Source: Chitinophagaceae bacterium UBA4407 (lineage in GTDB: Bacteria > Bacteroidota > Bacteroidia > Chitinophagales > Chitinophagaceae). Taken from it: a stretch of 64,000 nt of DNA. The stretch covers positions 124,001-188,000 of the forward strand of contig DGQT01000042.1 in NCBI GenBank assembly GCA_002390845.1, written 5' to 3'. The notes under the pieces are model-generated. The model was not told the DNA's origin and did not search any database. It was given only the letters and a program-made list of their open reading frames with translations. The position numbers and the translations under genes are program-made. Positions 41,872 through 50,329 of the stretch are shown here, in pieces. Numbering within the stretch: the stretch's first letter is position 1; every line of letters starts with the position of its first letter.

Positions 41872-44304
41872 ATGCAGACCAATAACACCCGGATGCAGGC
41901 GCAGCAGGACGAGCAGGAAACAAATCTTGACCTGAAAAAAATAGTTTTTAATCTTTTTTCATACTGGCACTGGTACTTTATTTCCATAATCTTATGCATG
42001 GTGCTGGCTTTTGCTTACTTATATTTTGCTACTTTAATGTATAAGGTGCATGCTTCTTTAATGGTAGAAAATGCACAGTCTTCCAGTTCATCCACGTCTT
42101 CCATATTAGATGAGTCTTCGCTTTTAAGTGATCTGGGTATTTCCAGTGTAGCAAATAGCGTTGATAACGAAATGGCCATTCTGCAGTCGCACTCGCTTAT
42201 GGAGCAGATTGTACGCGATATGCAGTTAAACATAAAGTATTATGGGGTAATAAGAATTAAAACCGTTGAAATTTCTCAAACACGGTGCCCGTTCGAATTA
42301 AAGATTGTTTCACTGTCGAATGCCCCAATCAACTTTCCGTTAAACTATGGAGTAAAAGTAAATGGCAATGGCGTAATAATTTCTAATGCTGACAGCAGCT
42401 ACAGTGTTCCGTTTGGTGGTACTGTAACGTTAAAGGGTTCTGTATTCCAGGTGCTTCAAAGCCCAATGCAAAACGCCGCAGACAGTTCCATACAATCGTA
42501 CTCCGTAAACATCGTTCATTACGAACAGGCCATAAGTAATTATCTAAGCAGGATGAGTGTTGTAAATAATAACTCTAAGGCTGCAACCATTTCGCTTACA
42601 CTTACAGATGAACCCATAACAAGGCGTGGTGTTGATATGCTTAACAACCTTATTAATACCTATACAAAGCTGAATATAGAAAATAATAACAGGGTAGCCG
42701 ATAGTACCATAGCATTTATTAACAACCGGCTGATTGTTGTAAGCGATGAACTGAACGGCATAGAAAAACAGATTCAAAATTTTAAGCAGGCAAATAAACT
42801 TACCGACATCAGCACACAGGCACAATTGCTGGTTGCCAATACAAACGACTACGTAAAAAACCTTGCTGTACAGCAAACACAGCTTGAAATTGCTATTGCT
42901 CTTGAAAATTATTTGAAAGACGACAAATCGAACAAAAGGGTTGTACCAACCAATCTTTCTATTCAAACAGACCCCAACTTTAGCGGCCTGTTAAACACTT
43001 ACAATGAACTGCAGTTAGAGAGGGAACGCCAGGCCGCATTTAATACAGAAAACAACCCCAGCGTACAAAACCTTGATGCACAGATTGCAAGAATACGTGC
43101 CGACCTGATTAACAATATTGCGCTTATAAAAAAGAACCTGGTTATTACCATCAATAATATAAAAACAAATATTTCTGCGTTTGACAGCCAGATAAGCCAG
43201 GTTCCTGCAACAGAACGCCAATACCTGGAATATTCAAGACAGCAAACAATAAAGCAGGAAATCTATATTTTTCTGCTAAAACAAAGGGAGCAAACTGAGA
43301 TTGGTAAAACAGCCAACCTTGCCCCTGTGCGTATTGTAGATGCACCTTACAGCGATACCATACCTTATTCTCCAAACAAAATGCTGGTATATATTCTTTT
43401 TGCTTTTGCGGGGTTAGCCTTACCTACGATTATTATTTATTTCAGGCAGGCACTTAATAACCGCATCGATACCCGAAAAGATGTAACCGATAATACTACC
43501 GCACCGGTAATCGGTGAAATAAGCCAGGCTACCGAAGAGAAAAAGATTGTTTTTGAAAAGGAATCACGGTCAGCCATTGCAGAGCAATTCAGGATATTGC
43601 GTACCAATCTCGATTTTATTATTACAGATAAGGCCACCGATGAAACCCGCACGGTAATGATCACATCCAGCATGAGCAGTGAAGGCAAATCATTCATCGC
43701 CATGAACCTTGCCACAGCGCTGGCAATGTCGGGCAGCAGGGTGGTTTTGCTCGAATTTGACTTACGCATGCCTAAGGTACTTTCATCGCTGGGCATACAA
43801 ATGCCGCAGGGGTTATCGAATTTCATTGTTAACCAGATAAGGGTAGAAGACATCATTGCTCCATCGGGTGTGCACGAAAATTTTTCAGTTATCGGGTCAG
43901 GTGTAATACCGCCAAACCCCGCCGAACTCATTTTAAATAAGCGGGTAAATCTCTTAATGACCGAACTTAAAAAAAGATTCGATTATATTATTTTCGACAC
44001 CCCACCGGTAGGGCTTGTAACTGATGCGCAACTACTCTCCAAATACGCCGATGCCAGCATTTATATTGTACGCCAGGGTTATACATTTAAAACACAATTA
44101 AGCCTGGTACAGGAGATTATCAACACCAATAAGATCAAAAATCTGAATGTGGTAATCAATGGTGTAAAAATGCGCAGCGGTTATGGTTACGGCTACGGTT
44201 ATGGTTATGGCTATGGTTACGGCATTAGTAATAATTACAGCTACTATGGCAATGGTAAAAATGCAAAAAAGCCTTTTTATAAAAGATGGTTTCAAAAAAG
44301 CTGA
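41872..44304 (+). CDS. Wzc-type polysaccharide co-polymerase / tyrosine autokinase
   Basis: The ATG at 41872 is preferred over an in-frame TTG at 41857; 810 residues. Two membrane segments (about 37-57 and 500-520) enclose a Wzz domain with coiled coil. The cytosolic BY-kinase domain has Walker A SSMSSEGKS near 605, Walker A' LLEFDLRMP near 635 and Walker B DYIIFDTPP near 710. The tail has seven Gly-Tyr pairs and further tyrosines, the usual autophosphorylation cluster. It controls chain length and export of capsule or exopolysaccharide. No glycosyltransferase, Wza or Wzy gene is adjacent, so it is an orphan copy here. Confidence 0.93.
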   Translation: MQTNNTRMQAQQDEQETNLDLKKIVFNLFSYWHWYFISIILCMVLAFAYLYFATLMYKVHASLMVENAQSSSSSTSSILDESSLLSDLGISSVANSVDNEMAILQSHSLMEQIVRDMQLNIKYYGVIRIKTVEISQTRCPFELKIVSLSNAPINFPLNYGVKVNGNGVIISNADSSYSVPFGGTVTLKGSVFQVLQSPMQNAADSSIQSYSVNIVHYEQAISNYLSRMSVVNNNSKAATISLTLTDEPITRRGVDMLNNLINTYTKLNIENNNRVADSTIAFINNRLIVVSDELNGIEKQIQNFKQANKLTDISTQAQLLVANTNDYVKNLAVQQTQLEIAIALENYLKDDKSNKRVVPTNLSIQTDPNFSGLLNTYNELQLERERQAAFNTENNPSVQNLDAQIARIRADLINNIALIKKNLVITINNIKTNISAFDSQISQVPATERQYLEYSRQQTIKQEIYIFLLKQREQTEIGKTANLAPVRIVDAPYSDTIPYSPNKMLVYILFAFAGLALPTIIIYFRQALNNRIDTRKDVTDNTTAPVIGEISQATEEKKIVFEKESRSAIAEQFRILRTNLDFIITDKATDETRTVMITSSMSSEGKSFIAMNLATALAMSGSRVVLLEFDLRMPKVLSSLGIQMPQGLSNFIVNQIRVEDIIAPSGVHENFSVIGSGVIPPNPAELILNKRVNLLMTELKKRFDYIIFDTPPVGLVTDAQLLSKYADASIYIVRQGYTFKTQLSLVQEIINTNKIKNLNVVINGVKMRSGYGYGYGYGYGYGYGISNNYSYYGNGKNAKKPFYKRWFQKS

Positions 44305-44340
44305 AGGTAAAAACCGCTAGCTTGTAAAAGGTTTTGTTTA

Positions 44341-44388
44341 ACTGGCATTATATTTCTACCAAACTTTTCTTGCGTCGCACACTTTTGC
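44341..44388 (+). repeat. Element A half-unit (GCG-type), forward
   Basis: Core TTGCGTCGCACACTTTTGC at 44370-44388, preceded by a degenerate GGCATTATATTTC segment. No reverse partner before the T9SS gene. Confidence 0.75.
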
Positions 44389-44477
44389 TGTATATCGTTA
44401 TTCAGCTTAAGGCTGCAAATGCCAAAACAAGCACAAATCAAAGAACATTAATTTCTAAGTTCGATATAAAAAGCATA

Positions 44478-44506
44478 AAAAACGCTCCATTTTCAGGAGC
44501 GTTTTT
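44478..44506. terminator. Bidirectional terminator between convergent genes
   Basis: Perfect 11-base arms AAAAACGCTCC (44478-44488) and GGAGCGTTTTT (44496-44506) with a 7-base loop. A/T tracts on both sides let it serve the wzc-like gene on the plus strand and the T9SS cargo gene on the minus strand. Confidence 0.88.
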
Positions 44507-44557
44507 GGGTTAAAATGTACAATATTTATTGGCGGTTTTTCTAAATCAACATTATTG

Positions 44558-45772
44558 TTAATTTACAATGATCTTTAAGGATTGTTCATTAGTTCCATTA
44601 CTAATTCTTAAAATACAGTTGCCCCTTACATTGCCGGGCACTTTTAGGCTTACTTTTCCCGAACCACCGGGATGTGCATAGCGTTGCGAAAGAATTTTTC
44701 TCCCATCCATCGTGTACAATGCTAATTCATAAACCGATGCGGCATCGTTACTAATGTTAAGGTTAATTACATCTTTAACAGGATTACCCAACAAATCTAT
44801 AATGGCGGAGCTTCCGTTTTTGCGCAGAATAATTATTGAACTATAGGTACTGCTTCCATCAAGGTTAATCAATTTAATCCTGTAATAACTTTTTGCATCG
44901 GTTGCAATATTATCCGTAATACTGTATTGAGAACCGGTAGTATTATTTTTTGCACTAACCGTTGCAAATTTTAACCACGTAGTTCCATTGTTACTTTTCT
45001 GAATTTCAAAATGTTTACAATTTATCTCTGTTTTCGTATTCCAGGTAAGTTGGGCACTCTGGCCTTTCAGGGTTCCGTTAAAACCGCCAAATAAAACCGG
45101 TAAAGTAAGGTCGAAAGCCTGGGGCGAAACAGTGGATGTGTACTCATTCCATCCCTGAGAAAAACCTGTCATCGGGTCTCCGATAGCTTCATTGCTGCGG
45201 TAGCCGGTAGCACTGATCAATGTTGCAATAAATTTAAAATTCACTGAAGAAGTTAATCCAATTTGAGCTGCATTAATCGTTACGGTATAATCTGTGGCAG
45301 TAGTAGTATTGTTATTCGTAAAATCAGGATTGGAAATAAACGTGTGCGCTGTATTCGAAAGTTCAACCAGCAGCGATACACCGGTGTAACCATTTTTGTA
45401 AGGCTGAAATGCAATTGCATATTCAGGATTGAAATCGCTGTTGAAATTCATTGTAGCTCTTCCGCTGCCGCCGTTATTATCAAACACAGTATATCCTGAA
45501 ATGGCTTTTCGCAAACCATCACCAGCATCAGTAAAACCAGAAGTAGAGGCAAATCCCCCTGCTTTACTGTCAATATAAATTACCAGCACATTTTCCATAT
45601 CGCCCGAGCCCCGGTTAAGTTTAAATGAAATATTTGTACCGTCAGATGTAACATCCAAACTTCCCGTTCCTACCGATCCGCCAAAACCTGAATTTCCGTT
45701 GCCCGGGTAGTTGGTTGCAAACGCTGATGATGCAACAGTAACCATAAGAATCAGCATGTAAATTTTCTTCAT
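44558..45772 (-). CDS. Secreted protein with type IX secretion C-terminal sorting domain
   Basis: A 404-residue protein with an N-terminal signal peptide (to SAFA, about residue 19). The C-terminal 75 residues form a type A T9SS sorting domain: LLGNPVKDVINLNI, YELALYTMDGRKILSQRY and the closing LKIIVN. A fibronectin-like stretch just before it (LTWNTKTEINCKHFEIQKSNNGTTW, YRIKLINLDGSSTYSSI) is the common T9SS spacer. The N-terminal half (about 25-230) is Gly/Ser/Thr-rich beta structure without a recognised catalytic motif. It is expected to be moved to the cell surface or medium by the por machinery. Confidence 0.88.
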   Translation of the reverse strand: MKKIYMLILMVTVASSAFATNYPGNGNSGFGGSVGTGSLDVTSDGTNISFKLNRGSGDMENVLVIYIDSKAGGFASTSGFTDAGDGLRKAISGYTVFDNNGGSGRATMNFNSDFNPEYAIAFQPYKNGYTGVSLLVELSNTAHTFISNPDFTNNNTTTATDYTVTINAAQIGLTSSVNFKFIATLISATGYRSNEAIGDPMTGFSQGWNEYTSTVSPQAFDLTLPVLFGGFNGTLKGQSAQLTWNTKTEINCKHFEIQKSNNGTTWLKFATVSAKNNTTGSQYSITDNIATDAKSYYRIKLINLDGSSTYSSIIILRKNGSSAIIDLLGNPVKDVINLNISNDAASVYELALYTMDGRKILSQRYAHPGGSGKVSLKVPGNVRGNCILRISNGTNEQSLKIIVN

Positions 45773-45893
45773 AATTGTAGTTTTGATTTATAAAAATAAT
45801 AATGTGTATTAAGTACACAAATTAAAATCCTATAAAACCAGATTCGCAAACATCATTTTTTCAGAAGCTTTTCAAACCAGATTTATTCAAATA

Positions 45894-45950
45894 CCGGCTT
45901 CAGTTTTTTATGGCATCTTCGTTGCGTCGCAATCACTTCATCTGTTGTAC
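45894..45950 (+). repeat. Element A variant unit (GTGATTGCGACGCAA subtype), forward
   Basis: CCGGCTTCAGTTTTTTATGGCATC leads to TTGCGTCGCAATCACTTCATC and TGTTGTAC (45922-45950 overall). It is the reverse complement type of the subtype at 27751. Gap 45773-46226 also contains the -7 box at 46038 and the unit at 46144. Confidence 0.78.
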
Positions 45951-46037
45951 ACAAGGCATCTTTGGCTCTATGCAAAATCGCTGCAATTAAATTTTAACAG
46001 CTTTCAAGTTACACTCTTACACCTGCCTTCCCTTTCT

Positions 46038-46045
46038 TACCTTTG
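46038..46045 (+). promoter_or_regulatory. Bacteroidota-type -7 box (TACCTTTG) upstream of purL
   Basis: TACCTTTG followed by CCGCGG matches TAnnTTTG exactly. It lies 182 bases before purL. An upstream TTTG box is not evident at 19-21 bases. The long leader would include the element A unit at 46144-46198. Confidence 0.45.
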
Positions 46046-46143
46046 CCGCGGAAATAAAAAAAGCCTGTTGAATTTGTAAATCATGCATACTTGAAAACAG
46101 AAAATAATTTTACTTTTCGCACATTGCTCAATAAAGATTCACT

Positions 46144-46198
46144 GTACAAGAGTCCGCCTCAGGCGGAACAATGCATCAGCAAAGCAATAAAGCCCGGA
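46144..46198 (-). repeat. Element A reverse unit with altered core (CCGCCTCAGGCGG)
   Basis: GTACAAGAGT (46144-46153), then CCGCCTCAGGCGGA in place of GCGACGCA, then ACAATGCATC and the outer end AAGCCCGG (46190-46197). Nearly identical to the unit at 15091. Confidence 0.78.
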
Positions 46199-46226
46199 CA
46201 ATAAAATAAATACAATCAACTTTTCA

Positions 46227-48431
46227 ATGGAAATTACCGTTAAAGCCGCCGAAGCCTTACGACTTACAGCCGAAGAATTTGAACTGATAAAACAAAAACT
46301 AGGGCGCACACCTAATTTCACGGAGTTGTGCACTTTCAGTGCCATGTGGAGTGAGCATTGCAGCTACAAAAACTCCATAAAATGGCTTAAAACCCTGCCG
46401 CGTGATGGTGGCCGAATGCTTGTAGCAGCAGGTGAAGAAAATGCGGGGCTAATGGATATAGGCAATGGGTTTGGCGTAGTATTTAAAATTGAGAGTCATA
46501 ACCACCCGAGTGCTATTGAACCTTTTCAAGGTGCAGCAACCGGAGTAGGTGGTATTCAACGCGATATTTTTACTATGGGTGCCAGACCAATCGCTTCATT
46601 AAACAGCTTGCGTTTCGGAAATATAAAAGATAAAAAAACACAAAGATTATTGGCCGGTGTTGTTCATGGCATTGGCCATTACGGCAACTGCTTTGGCGTA
46701 CCAACTGTTGGCGGCGAAGTATATTTTGAAGAATGTTACCACACAAATCCTTTGGTGAATGCCATGAGCGTGGGTATTGTAAAGATTGGTAAAACCATCA
46801 GTGCTACCGCAGAGGGAATTGGTAATCCTGTATTTTTTGTGGGTAGTGCTACAGGTAAAGATGGCATTGGCGGCGCAAGTTTCGCAAGTGCAAATATTAC
46901 CGCAGAAAGTACCGAAGAATTACCTGCCGTTCAGGTAGGCGATCCGTTCCAGGAAAAGAAATTATTAGAAGCTTGTCTTGAAGTAATAGAAACAGGCGTT
47001 GTGGTGGGCATGCAGGATATGGGCGCAGCCGGCATTATTTGCAGCACGGCAGAGATGAGTGCAAAAGCTGGCGTGGGTATGCGTATTGATCTTGATAAAG
47101 TCCCCACCCGCCAAAAAAATATGAAAGCCTGGGAATTGTTGCTAAGCGAGAGTCAGGAGCGCATGCTGATCGTTGTTGAAAAAGGAAAAGAAGCAGCAGT
47201 GTTGAAAGTGTTTGATAAATGGGATTTGCCCTGTAGCCAGATTGGCGAAGTAACAGCCAATGGCTTACTTGATTTTTATATGCATGGCGAACTGGAAGCA
47301 TCCGTTCCGGCTTATGAACTGGTGCTTGGCGGCGGTGCCCCGCAATACACAAGAGAGTTTGCCGAGCCAAAATATTTTGAGTTAATCAAAGCTTTTGACA
47401 TCAATACGATTGAAGATATTACCGATTTAAAAGCTACGGCTGAACAGGTTATACAAATACCAAACATCGCCAGCAAACGCTGGGTATATGTGCAGTACGA
47501 TAGTATGGTTGGCGCTGCTAACACCAGCACCAACGCGCCAAGCGATGCGGCAATCATTCTTGCAAAAGGCACAGGCAAATCTCTGGCGATGACGGTTGAC
47601 TGCAACAGTAAATATGTTTTTGCCAATCCTTACGTTGGCGGTATGATCGCCGTTGCGGAAGCAGCAAGGAATATTGTCTGCAGCGGCGCCGAGCCGATTG
47701 GTGTAACCAACTGTTTAAATTTTGGTAACCCTTACGATCCTGAAGTGTATTACCAGTTTGTAAAGGCTGTTACAGGTATGGGTGATGCCTGCCGAAAATT
47801 CAATACACCTGTCACTGGTGGTAATGTGAGTTTCTATAATCAAAATCCGGAGGGCCCGGTGTACCCAACGCCAACCATTGGCATGGTGGGTATTCTGGAT
47901 GATTTTGAAAACAAAATGACACTTGATTATAAAGAATCAGGAGATGTTATTTTATTAATTGGAGAACAGCAAAACGATATTGCATCTTCAGAATATTTGC
48001 ATAAGATTAAAAGCGTTGAATATTCACCCGCTCCTTATTTTGATCTTGATGAAGAGTTTGGCATTCAGAAATTTGTAGCTTCTGCTATCAAAGAGAAATT
48101 GGTTAAGAGTGCCCACGATATAAGCGAAGGCGGCCTTATAGTTACGCTGCTTGAAAAAGGTTTTAACCGCGATCTTGGTTTCAATGTTCATGCTGCAACA
48201 GATCTTCGTACAGATGCTTTTTGGCTGGGAGAAGCACAGAGCCGGGTCGTGGTAACCTGCTCAAAACAACAGGCAGATTCATTACAGCACAGAGCGGCAG
48301 CTGCCGGCATTCCCGTAACCGTTTTAGGAACAGTAACCGCTTCCGAAATAAATGTAAATGGAGAAAGTTGGGGAAGTATTGTTGATTGGAAAGAGAAGTA
48401 CGATACAGCCATCGAGAAATTATTGGCATAG
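46227..48431 (+). CDS. purL: Phosphoribosylformylglycinamidine synthase subunit PurL
   Basis: A 734-residue small-form PurL, the ATP-dependent synthase that with PurS and PurQ turns FGAR into FGAM in purine synthesis. Signatures are TFSAMWSEHCSYKNS near 30-46 with the catalytic His, ESHNHPSAIEPFQGAATGVGGIQRD near 90-114, GMQDMGAAGI near 257, and NCLNFGNPYDPEVY near 496. Length matches the three-subunit type rather than the 1300-residue fused enzyme of many Gammaproteobacteria. purS and purQ are not in this window. Confidence 0.97.
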   Translation: MEITVKAAEALRLTAEEFELIKQKLGRTPNFTELCTFSAMWSEHCSYKNSIKWLKTLPRDGGRMLVAAGEENAGLMDIGNGFGVVFKIESHNHPSAIEPFQGAATGVGGIQRDIFTMGARPIASLNSLRFGNIKDKKTQRLLAGVVHGIGHYGNCFGVPTVGGEVYFEECYHTNPLVNAMSVGIVKIGKTISATAEGIGNPVFFVGSATGKDGIGGASFASANITAESTEELPAVQVGDPFQEKKLLEACLEVIETGVVVGMQDMGAAGIICSTAEMSAKAGVGMRIDLDKVPTRQKNMKAWELLLSESQERMLIVVEKGKEAAVLKVFDKWDLPCSQIGEVTANGLLDFYMHGELEASVPAYELVLGGGAPQYTREFAEPKYFELIKAFDINTIEDITDLKATAEQVIQIPNIASKRWVYVQYDSMVGAANTSTNAPSDAAIILAKGTGKSLAMTVDCNSKYVFANPYVGGMIAVAEAARNIVCSGAEPIGVTNCLNFGNPYDPEVYYQFVKAVTGMGDACRKFNTPVTGGNVSFYNQNPEGPVYPTPTIGMVGILDDFENKMTLDYKESGDVILLIGEQQNDIASSEYLHKIKSVEYSPAPYFDLDEEFGIQKFVASAIKEKLVKSAHDISEGGLIVTLLEKGFNRDLGFNVHAATDLRTDAFWLGEAQSRVVVTCSKQQADSLQHRAAAAGIPVTVLGTVTASEINVNGESWGSIVDWKEKYDTAIEKLLA

Positions 48432-48520
48432 ATAATTTGATGATTTGGAGATTTGATGATATGCCAATGCAATACATTATCAAATTGACCAATCATCAAA
48501 TCATCAAATCATCAAATCAA
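48432..48520. repeat. Element B palindromic repeat
   Basis: Begins at the base after the purL stop. TTTGATGATTTGGAG and ATTTGATGAT on the left face TTATCAAATTGACCAATCATCAAATC on the right around ATGCCAATG/CAATACATT. It runs into element A (48525) with the same junction as other nested copies, but here in reverse orientation. The GCCCGGC outer end is lost. Confidence 0.85.
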
Positions 48521-48524
48521 CATC

Positions 48525-48675
48525 CTTGCGTCGCACACTTGTACTTTGCGGAAGTCTATGGGGCAATAACAGCCAGCGGGTCTCATCAGCATAACGTGAT
48601 AAAAGCTCCGTAGATAATCCAACCGATGAAAGGATTGCGACGCAACGATGATGCTATGAAATGCCTTAGCCGGTA
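48525..48675. repeat. Element A pair (GCG forward, GATTGCGACGCAA subtype reverse)
   Basis: Forward core TTGCGTCGCACACTTGTAC at 48525-48543. Reverse variant GATGAAAGGATTGCGACGCAA at 48625-48645, followed by GATGATGCTATGAAAT and outer end TAGCCGGTA (48667-48675). Confidence 0.8.
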
Positions 48676-48708
48676 TTATAAAATTGAAAAAATAAGTTAA
48701 CCACAAAA

Positions 48709-49731
48709 ATGAAAAATCAGTCTTTCAGTATTAATACAAAATCTTCCATCATCGTTACAGGCGCTGCTGGTTTTATTGGTAGTTGCATGGTGCAATATTT
48801 AAATGAACAAGGCTATGAAAACTTAATTCTTGTTGACGATTTTGGTGTAGAAGAAAAACGAAAAAACTGGGAAGGAAAACAGTTCGCCAACATTGTAGAA
48901 CGTTATAATCTGTTCGATTGGCTACACTTGCACCAACCCAAAATTGACTTTGTAATTCACCTTGGCGCAAGAACAGATACCACCGAGTTTGATTACGCCG
49001 TTCACGAAGAACTGAACGTAGAATATTCGCAGGATGTTTGGAATTATTGCACAGCCTATAATGTTCCGCTTATTTATGCTTCATCTGCTGCAACCTATGG
49101 TGGTGGAGAGTTTGGCTACGATGATAACCACGAAGTAATTGAAAAATTACAGCCACTCAACCCTTACGGCATCAGCAAAAATGAGTTTGATAAATGGGCT
49201 TTGCAACAGCATAATGCGCCCCCATTTTGGGCAGGTTTAAAGTTCTTTAATGTGTATGGCCCCAATGAATACCATAAGGGCCGTATGGCAAGTGTGATCT
49301 TTCATGCTTTCAATCAAATAAAAAAAGATGGTGAAGTAAAATTGTTTAAAAGTCACCGCCCGGATTTTAAAGACGGCGAGCAACTTCGGGATTTTGTTTA
49401 TGTAAAAGATGTGGTTAAAGTAATTGACTGGATGATGCAGTCAATGGTGAATGGTCAATGGTCAATTGACAAGAATGGCTTATATAATCTTGGCAATGGC
49501 AAGGCAAGAAGTTTTTATGATCTTGCTGCAGCAACCTTTAAAGGTTTGGAACTTAAGCCAAATATCAGCTTCATAGATATCCCCGGAGACATACGCGATA
49601 AATACCAATATTTTACCGAAGCCAATATGCAAAAATTACGGAAGGCAGGTTATACAGAAACCTTCTATTCTTTAGAAGACGGCGTTGATGATTATTTGCG
49701 TAACTATCTGAGCAAGGAAAAGATTTGGTAA
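48709..49731 (+). CDS. hldD: ADP-L-glycero-D-manno-heptose 6-epimerase
   Basis: A 340-residue extended SDR that makes ADP-L-glycero-D-manno-heptose for lipopolysaccharide core. The nucleotide loop GAAGFIG is at about 19-25, the catalytic Ser/Thr region YASSAATYGGGE near 124-135, and YGISK (Tyr and Lys) near 152-156. FKFFNVYGPNEYHKGRMAS-type sequence is present as FFNVYGPNEYHKGRMAS. An insertion encoded by a GTGAATGG tandem (VNGQWSI near 247-253) interrupts the usual ...NGLYNLG region. First gene of a likely hldD-antitoxin-doc-proC transcript. Confidence 0.95.
   Translation: MKNQSFSINTKSSIIVTGAAGFIGSCMVQYLNEQGYENLILVDDFGVEEKRKNWEGKQFANIVERYNLFDWLHLHQPKIDFVIHLGARTDTTEFDYAVHEELNVEYSQDVWNYCTAYNVPLIYASSAATYGGGEFGYDDNHEVIEKLQPLNPYGISKNEFDKWALQQHNAPPFWAGLKFFNVYGPNEYHKGRMASVIFHAFNQIKKDGEVKLFKSHRPDFKDGEQLRDFVYVKDVVKVIDWMMQSMVNGQWSIDKNGLYNLGNGKARSFYDLAAATFKGLELKPNISFIDIPGDIRDKYQYFTEANMQKLRKAGYTETFYSLEDGVDDYLRNYLSKEKIW
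49442..49470 (+). repeat. GTGAATGG tandem repeat inside hldD
   Basis: TCAATGGTGAATGGTCAATGGTCAATTGAC-type sequence (29 bases, in-frame) adds the residues SMVNGQWSID. The same motif family lies at 12951-12979 outside genes. Confidence 0.72.
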
Positions 49732-49751
49732 ATTTGAAAAAATGAAATGAT

Positions 49752-49940
49752 ATGAGCGTTGCAGAAATGAAAAGTATTATCAAATCAAAAATTGATTTAA
49801 TGCCTGATGAACAGGTAGAAAAAGCATTTTCAAAAATCATAGAAGCCATTGAACCGGAAAATAAATCAGCAATAGAACTGGATACAATTGTGCCGGGCAT
49901 CTTTGACAAATTTGATGCGCTAATGAAAAAACTTGCCTGA
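49752..49940 (+). CDS. Probable antitoxin of a Doc-type toxin-antitoxin pair
   Basis: A 62-residue acidic protein, two predicted helices in the first half and a disordered Ile/Asp-rich C-terminus (ELDTIVPGIFDKFDALMKKL). It shows no Phd-like N-terminal DNA-binding fold that I can recognise. The call rests on size and position: it starts 20 bases after hldD, and its TGA overlaps the ATG of the toxin by one base (TGATG), the usual antitoxin-toxin layout. A direct sequence family was not recognised. Confidence 0.75.
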   Translation: MSVAEMKSIIKSKIDLMPDEQVEKAFSKIIEAIEPENKSAIELDTIVPGIFDKFDALMKKLA

Positions 49941-50329
49941 TGTTCTTACTGAAAGAAGTCATTTTTTACCATGACAAAGTAATTGAAAAATATGGTGGTT
50001 CCAAAGGTATCAGGGATTATGGTGCTTTAGATTCAGCCCTGCACCGTCCGTGGCAAACTTTTGATTCTTCGGAACTCTATCCCACCTGTTTTGAAAAAGC
50101 TGCAGCTATTACCGAAAGCATTATTTTAAATCATCCTTTTATTGATGGCAATAAACGAACAGCTTTTATTCTTTGCGAAGCTCTTCTCGAAAATTCAGGC
50201 TTTACAATTTTTTCAAACACTGAGATTATTTACGATTTTCTTATCGGCATTTCTATGGGCGAATACCAGTTTGAACAAATGGTCATCTGGCTACAAAAAA
50301 ATTCAGAAATCAGAACACAAATAACATGA
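49940..50329 (+). CDS. Doc/Fic-family toxin
   Basis: A 129-residue Fic-fold protein with the core motif HPFIDGNKR near residues 67-75. Lys in place of the second Gly of the Fic motif (GNGR) indicates the Doc branch, whose known member phosphorylates elongation factor Tu and halts translation. LDSALHRPWQTF near 29-41 and YGGSKGIRDYGAL near 18-30 are standard Doc_P1-type features. Its stop overlaps the proC start by four bases (ATGA, 50326-50329), so it lies within a biosynthetic operon rather than alone. Confidence 0.9.
   Translation: MFLLKEVIFYHDKVIEKYGGSKGIRDYGALDSALHRPWQTFDSSELYPTCFEKAAAITESIILNHPFIDGNKRTAFILCEALLENSGFTIFSNTEIIYDFLIGISMGEYQFEQMVIWLQKNSEIRTQIT

Noticed and set aside
46038..46226. 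Purine riboswitch before purL
   Set aside because: The leader contains an element A unit and no recognisable three-way junction core.
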